In this document: in pieces, positions 7,577-13,479 of the stretch
Numbering within the stretch: the first letter of the stretch is position 1
How the letters are laid out: each line of letters starts with the position of its first letter
Assembly: GCA_001247695.2 (NCBI GenBank)
Contig: LGRX02009925.1
Span: 1 to 13,479 of the forward strand
DNA from: Cymbomonas tetramitiformis
Taxonomy: Eukaryota; Chlorophyta; Pyramimonadophyceae; Pyramimonadales; Pyramimonadaceae
Reading direction: 5' to 3'
DNA: 13,479 nucleotides
Program-made: the position numbers and the translations under genes
The notes under the pieces: model-generated
Database searches by the model: none
Told to the model about the DNA's origin: nothing
What the model saw: only the letters and a program-made list of their open reading frames with translations

Positions 7577-7981
7577 AGTTAAGCCAGGGGCGGGAATCGC
7601 GTACTGGTAAACTTGGAAAAATGGAGTGAACTCGACTCCACGACGCACAACTGCAAACGGACGTGTTGCGTCGACATTAATTACAGCGGCAATCACAGTA
7701 TGCTGTTCTGATTAATTCTGGGAATCGGTGCCTCGTGGAGCGAAGCACTGGAAAAGTGAAGCCAGGAGCGGTAATCCCGTACTGGTAAGCTTGAGAGTGT
7801 GGAGCGAAATAGGTGTCCACACTGGCTACAGCAGAGTCAATTACAGCAGCAGTCAAATTATGATGTTCTTGGTAATTCTGGGGCATGGTGCCTCGTGGAG
7901 CGAAGCACTGGAAAAGTGAAGCCAGGGGCGGGAATCCCGTACTGGTAAGCTCGAAAGTGTGGATCGAAACAGGTGTCCAAA
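7577..7981. repeat. Tandem repeat, period about 160-178 bp, two full copies and a partial third
   Basis: Copies begin at the shared AAGCCAGG at 7581, 7759 and 7919. Copies 2 and 3 share nearly the whole of GAAGCCAGG.GCGG.AATC followed by CGTACTGGTAAGCT and the GGTGTCCA end; the stretch GGTGCCTCGTGGAGCGAAGC ends copies 1 and 2. The third copy stops after GTGTCCA near 7978. Short open frames across it arise from the repetition. Confidence 0.85.
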
Positions 7982-7984
7982 TGC

Positions 7985-8135
7985 CGCACGATATCATGTC
8001 TTGATAACATGTCAGACCATTAGATTGCGACCCAATATAGTGTGGCCAATATAATGCTTTGAAGGAGGTGACACGATATAATGTCCAAATTATATAATGT
8101 CGTCAATAAAATGTCAAACACGATATAATGACATC
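7985..8135. repeat. A/T-rich block of ATAATGTC-like motifs abutting the right arm
   Basis: At least six variants of GATATAATGTC occur within 150 bases: near 7989 (GATATCATGTC), 8002 (GATAACATGTC), 8075, 8091, 8107 and 8122. The block ends within about 10 bases of the point where homology with the left arm begins. Composition differs sharply from both arms. It may be the end of a mobile element or a satellite remnant. Confidence 0.7.
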
Positions 8136-8560
8136 ACTGGTCGGACCTGTGGTTACTCACACGCAAATCACAGTAATTTCAAATAATATGCGATTTCGAA
8201 GTCGCGCGTTCCATACTCAGGCCACTGACCTGCTGATGTGACTGACGCACTGGGAGAGGGGGGACAACGGCGGGAACCCTTCTCCGCTGCATTTCTCTCA
8301 CCCTGGCGATTTCAATCCCAACCTACGCAGAGCACATATAACGTAACGTGCACATCCCAACCTACGCGTTGACCACATAACGCGAGCGACACGACTGAAA
8401 CATTCCGAAGTCGAGCCTCAAGCTCTGAACTGCCGATGCATTTTGCGAGTCCCGCGCATAGAAGAATCAATCAACAAATTTCAGCATTTTTCGAATATGA
8501 ATGTGCTAGATTTGGATTAAGTCATTAGATGGCCATATTATGCATAAATTGGTGGCTTAC
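8136..8560. other. Arm-internal flank with no recognised gene (right)
   Basis: This is the partner of 5445-5870, with the 14-base direct repeat near 8315-8370 in reverse complement. It diverges from the left arm somewhat more than the exons do. No gene was seen. Confidence 0.6.
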
Positions 8561-11500
8561 ATGTGGTTCCTGCTGGTTCTTGTCATTCTCCTCCGCATGC
8601 TTGCAATCACTTAAACTAGAAAGCGCAGAAGATGGCAGAGCAGTAGCCAGTCCCGAATGCAGGAGACGTATAGTACCGAACTGCTGTTGGGAAAGCTTTA
8701 GCGCGTTTTGGCGAGCAATTATCCTTGCGCACACTTGTCTTGCAAGCATGGCAGCCTGATTTTTGTGCTGCTTGAGTGTGATGTACCCCATCTGAGCCAA
8801 GCAAGCTTCCCTAAAAACTGCGTCACACCTGGTACCACTGATTGCCTCCGAATTGGCTTCCCCAAATTTGTACAAAGAATCCAAAAAGCGTTTTGCATTT
8901 TCGCGCTCCTCAGGGTCCGCCGTGAGTGTCCAGTCGATCAAGTATGGGAATGTCGAGAAGAGCAAGTTGAAGAACTTGGACTCAAACTGTGTTCCATGGA
9001 TTGCCATTTGGGGATTTACCGCATTGATTTGCATGTCGTTCAACATCACTCCCAGCTCATGTAACACCATCAAGTTCGCCTTGTCCGGCTCGTTCTTCAC
9101 CCAGTCCTGTATGCACAGAATGAACCGTTTCCAGAAGTACATGTTAAGATTCCGGGTGATAATGTAATAAGATGCCATCACTTTATGTGACACACAACAT
9201 TGCACTACAGGTGCGCAAGATGACCAGGATTCAATTTGGGCTTCGTCTACACTATGCACCTCTCCTCCATCATCGTTTCCCCCCCATATTCTACCTTGAT
9301 GACACACGTGTGTTGTCAGGGTAGAATACACCCTGTTTCACCAGGAAGAGCGGAATTTCAATCTGCCGATCACTCGAGCGCCGAGATCCTCCATTTTTGG
9401 AGTGAGTCCTGAAGAGTGAGCACGCTCAAGTCGCAGTCAAGCGGAATGTACTGGCCGAGTTGTACCACATGGCTGTCACCTAAAGGTGGGCAAATGGGCG
9501 GGGCATGTGTTGATATACCTCGAGGACCTCGGGCACCAGCAGAGTCACGACGCTGTCATTCGCAGCAAGGAACACGCCGGCCTCTGACTCCTCCGCCGCG
9601 GCGAAGTCCGCTTCATTTAAAGTTGGCAGTTGAGACATGACCAGATTTGCGCTCATAGTCACCGAGTGCCAGAAATTATTTTTCTCATCCTTCGCGGTCT
9701 CTGCAGAAGAAGTGTTGGTTCGAATCTTCATCAACAGATTCGATCCGTTCTCTTTGGCCTTATTGTTTCCTCGCTTGTGCTCGTCCGCACTCTCCCCCTC
9801 GTCCTTGCATAGCTCTCTCAAGCACAGACGAATGGCTTCATCCGGCTGCGGAGATGCCACGTCAGAGCCCTGCATCTTCAGAAGGTGGAGCACATCCAGC
9901 TCCCCGCCGGAGAACATCATCAAGCCTTTGTGGAGCCCCGCGAAGTCGAGCTCCTGGCCACTCCCAGCCAAGGAGACAAAACACTCCAGCATCGCCCGTT
10001 TCGTGCTCGGATCTGCCGCATCGTTTGTAATGCCTGCACTCCACAGCGGCTCCATTTCATCGATGGACATTGAGAAGGCGCCCTCCAGCTGGCTGTACAG
10101 GATGTGGATTCCCCGAACTCCACCTTGCATCAACATGTTGAAATAGTCGGCGGCAATGCTGTACAGCAACAAGTGCGCTGCGACGGAAGGAGGCTTGGAA
10201 GGAGGCTCCTTGAGGTCTCCCTTCCGGGTCACGGGAACTGTAAGCCCCACACCCCGAATACCGGTGTCTCTTTTCCTTTTCCTTTTTTCTTTTTCTCCCT
10301 TCCCATCTCCAGCTTCATCTGTCAAACAACCCTCTGACCGCGGCACTGGCGCCCCCGTCTCCGTTCTCCGGACAGTCCCCGCAGCTGACTGCTCCGGTGC
10401 GCTGCTGACAGAATCCGAGGACACCGCACGTGGCACAGCCGTGCGGAGCTGCTCCAATTGCTGTGCCCACAGGAACATACGCTGGGCGTTCTCTTCGGAC
10501 AGCTCTTGTGGGAGGCCGTCATCGAGGGGCCCGAGGGCCTGGACAAACTCCGCTTCGCTGAGCTCTCGTCCCATCGAGCCTTCTGCGTGGCCCATTTTGG
10601 CCAAATCTCGAAGGGTGCGTGAATACGTCCGGTGCCGGCAGTTCCAGAGAGGAGGCTTCGACAGAAGGTAGCCTTCGATGCTCTGTTCGTGGCACCCCCC
10701 CCCTGCCACCCTGGTGAGTGTCCGTGGCGATGTGTCAGACGCAGAACACTCGCATGCCTTAGTCGGAAAGCCTTCCATCTTGAAGCACGAGGATAAGACG
10801 GCGCGGATGTTGTCCGATGCACAATTCACTCCGCTGGCAGCACTGCCAAGTCTGCAAGGCGAGCTTGACAAAGTGCAGGGCGCGGATAATGTATGCCGTG
10901 AGCTCCGGGCAGCCACGCCATCCCTCGCAATGCGGCGCCAAAGAAAATAAGCTCGGTGCCCGCACAAAATAATCTGCACCTGCCGGAAAATACCATCAGC
11001 TTCGTCAACGGAACAGTCAGGGTCGCTGTGCGCACTGAGCCGGTCAGTGAGGAGCACCTACATGCACCGCATACAGCGCCGAGGGGGCACTCACCTTCTG
11101 CGCCTTTTTGGTGCTGTTCTGATTCTTGACATCCCGTAGAAAGATGGAGACTCCGAAAGCCATCTGCAGTAACAGCGTCGCAAAGAACACGCAGGTCCAG
11201 GCCATCACAGTCAAATCGTCGGCCAGGGTGTAGAAGGTGATGCCGGCAATGACCAAGATGCACAGGTTTACCAGCGAAGAGCTCTCCATCAGGTCGTATT
11301 GAGAATCTACGTAGGGGCGCGCAAAAAAGTGCGCCGTTGTGGCGGCGATGACCACGATAAGGGCGAGCGTGCTCTGTAGGAATGGGTTACTGTATCCCAA
11401 AACGCACATCCACATCAAACTCCCGCATCAGTACCGGCGAAGCTGCATCATCTGGACGGGCATCTGAGAAGCAGTGGCGCACAACTCCCATACCGCTATG

Positions 11501-13479
11501 CACCCCGAGAAGCTGGAGAAAGTCGTCCTCCACAAGGCGTACTCCATGTATTATCAGTTGAACTCGCGCTACTGTCTACGCATAATTTGCATTGCAATAA
11601 GGGATAGCACGGGAACTGTGGGCGTCAGAAGGGCACAGGGGCAGCAGCGGATGGGTGGCATAAGTGTGCACGACAGTTGAGCTCTCTCTTGCTTGCGCCG
11701 CGTTCATAACTGTGTATGCGAGACCCAGCTGGCGCGCAACCGCCGCGGGCGCAGGACAACTTTGCAGAGGGAATGGCGGCCGCGGCAGGACCCCCCCACC
11801 TCTGAAACACCACCAGCACAAAAGCGCACACGAAGCGGCGGAGCATGATAACCAGAATCCACCACGTCCACTCCAGCTCATAGTCGGCGTACATGAAGCC
11901 ATAGCGGTGCATGAAGGTGGTGTCCGCCAGCCAGCCCTTCTGGTGGCCGGCTGCTAATATAAGCGCGAAGCACACGGGAATGCCCATCACATAGATGAAG
12001 AAAGTGAAGACTGAAGCCACCAGCATGTAAATATGCTCGCCCTTCCAGCACTCGATGTCGGGCGCAGCTGCGAGGTAGTGCAGGTCGCCGCCCATGCTGT
12101 CGCAGATCCACGGCTGCACGGATCGGATGCACAGGCTGTGGTACACCACCTCCTGCGCACGGTGCCCCGCGTCGCGTCATCCATACCGCTGACTGTGACT
12201 GACGCCAAGCACCTACACAGCTCCCTCACGGAGGGTCGAAACGCTGCACACACCAGGGTGACCTGCATGGAAGTTGAGCACTGATGCGCTTTTGCGTCAC
12301 TGTGGGAGCTCGTAGGGCGCACAAGGGGTTGTGGCGGCCTGACCAAACTGAGCTGTGCGCACACGCCGGGTGCGAGCTTGGACGAACTGAGGCAGCTTGC
12401 ACGTGCACCACACAAACACGGGTGCGCGGATGCAGGTAGTGGCACAGGTCTGCACGCCTGCGTATATGCGCACTAATGCAGCAAAGAGCCAGAGGGCAAG
12501 CGAGAGCACACTCACCATGAAAGACAGCACAGTGGCCACCTTGGAGTTGTACGAGGACTCCAGCTTTCTTCTCAAACGCGTCTGAATAACTCTGCTGCTT
12601 TGAGCAAGGCCATTTGCCTTGCTGAGCCGGTACTTGGTGAACTCGTGGCGTGCCACATTAAGCCCCAGCACAACGGGTGGCAGGAACAGCTGCGGGAACA
12701 CCAGCCTCTCATCCTCTTAGACTTGGCGCCCGCGGAATGCCGGTGCTTTCAAAGATGCGCCGATCAAGCTCAACCCCGAGTGACCGACATTATGGCCAGT
12801 GCCGCTTCGATTTGTCTGAGAAATGCTTGGGTGCCGAGGAGCTTGGAAGATCGCATCTCAATGATTCGGGTCCAATATGAGCTAACAAACTCAGTTCCAA
12901 AATCCCGCTGGTGCCATCAGTGTCACTCGCAAGGCACTGTGGGCCGCCACGCAGCGGATCGGGTGACTGATGAGGCCTGGGAACAGATGTGCGGACCTGT
13001 AAGTAGTACGAGTATGCAAAGCCGTATTCTGTTACGATGCACTGGGGGCTGATGAGGTCCACATCGAAGTTGACAATCTGCTGGATCATGATCCACGTGT
13101 TGATGCTGCTGGGCCAGCCCATGTTGAAGCCCTGCAGCATCGAGCCGATCTGCAGATACATTAGCAGAATGCTGAGGGACGTGTAGTTTCCGGCCATGTA
13201 GACGCCGAGGAATACCCAGGCGGCCACCACCCCGCCCACCGTGGACACCGTGAAGAGCAGCTGGGGCACATAGTCCACCGGGCACATGTAGCAGTTCCCG
13301 TTTACATTCAAGTAGCCCTCCGCACATTGCATGCATAGCCTTCCAGTGTACCCTTCCTCACACCGGCCGCTGGTGAGGGGGGCGGTTCGGGTTGATGTGT
13401 TCACGCTCTCCATGATCTCCACCGAACTCTCCGGCGAGGCGACAACTCTCGCCTCGTCTGCGACGTACACGCCAAGAGC
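8561..13479 (-). CDS. Cys-rich multi-pass membrane protein, right copy (8-exon model, partial at both ends)
   Basis: This is the same gene as in the left arm, on the minus strand. Exons in transcript order are 13479-12997, 12689-12516, 12152-11800, 11389-11095, 10682-9519 (or from 10979), 9479-9466, 9408-9295 and 9251-8561. Every splice signal and phase of the left model is retained, and introns 1, 2 and 7 are shorter (307, 363, 43 nt). Amino-acid differences from the left copy include Thr to Met in exon 1, Leu to Val in exon 3, His to Arg, Val to Met, a cluster at the ESGFT / EADFA stretch and Glu to Asp in exon 5, Glu to Gly in exon 7, and Ile to Thr, Thr to Ala (twice), Asp to Asn, Val to Ala and Gly to Asp in exon 8. 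Both in-frame stops of the exon 5-7 region are present here too. No frameshift or added stop distinguishes it from the left copy, so either or neither copy may be functional. Confidence 0.75.

Larger units (their letters stand above)
5871..8135. other. Unique spacer between inverted-repeat arms
   Basis: About 2.27 kb without a partner elsewhere in the window. The left part (5871-7136) is GC-rich and includes a degenerate minus-strand coding region; the right part becomes A/T-rich and repetitive. The stretch 5871-6078 holds C- and G-runs (for example GGGGGCAAACCCC near 5978-5990) but no gene. No terminal repeats flank the spacer as a unit. Confidence 0.85.
8136..13479 (-). repeat. Right arm of giant inverted repeat (continues past window end)
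   Basis: This is the reverse-complement partner of 1-5870. It is about 530 bases shorter because three intronic segments of the left arm (640-850, 1417-1592, 4570-4721) are absent here. The six bases beyond the partner of position 1 keep the reading frame open upstream (Ala-Leu-Gly before the first visible residues), which confirms that the gene continues outside the window. Fixed substitutions and indels between the arms argue against a simple single-read fold-back artefact. Confidence 0.97.

Noticed and set aside
7577..7981. CRISPR-like array
   Set aside because: The repeat unit is about 160-178 bases with no short repeat/spacer alternation, and the context is eukaryotic.
5871..8135. Spacer as an intact transposon or virus insertion
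   Set aside because: There are no matching terminal repeats at both ends and no recognisable transposase, integrase, polymerase or capsid motif.

Overview
The window is eukaryotic nuclear DNA, probably from a protist or alga. It holds spliced genes with GT-AG introns, exons rich in G and C, and a Cys-rich plus multi-membrane-segment protein of a type common in algae and other protists. I see no bacterial operon structure, rRNA, tRNA or CRISPR array. A green (prasinophyte-like) alga is only a guess from the protein type and intron style.

The dominant structure is a very large inverted repeat. The left arm (1 to about 5870) reappears reverse-complemented as the right arm (about 8136 to 13479), and both arms run off the window ends. 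Each arm carries the same multi-exon gene, read on + in the left arm and on - in the right arm, so the two copies converge on a unique spacer of about 2.27 kb (5871-8135). By eye the arms differ by about 1%, mostly transitions. Three large length differences (net 209, 172 and 150 bases, left arm longer each time) all lie inside predicted introns.

The duplicated gene encodes a Cys-rich extracellular module (residues about 37-63 of the visible part), then about nine hydrophobic segments with the tyrosine- and tryptophan-rich stretch and the NPFLQ...FARPY motif seen in large protist membrane proteins. A long, mostly soluble C-terminal region follows that I do not recognise. My model has 8 exons and about 1093 visible residues; the 5' end lies outside the window, and both copies break off at a GTAAGC donor shortly before the spacer. 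Exons 1-4 are well supported. The exon 5 start and the exon 5-7 junctions, where two in-frame stops occur, are less certain.

The spacer holds a minus-strand, apparently frame-shifted gene remnant (6079-7136), a stretch with no recognisable gene (7137-7576), three copies of a repeat with a period of about 160-178 bases (7577-7981), and an A/T-rich block of repeated ATAATGTC-like motifs (about 7985-8135) that abuts the right arm. No transposase, integrase or polymerase was recognised, so the spacer's origin is open.
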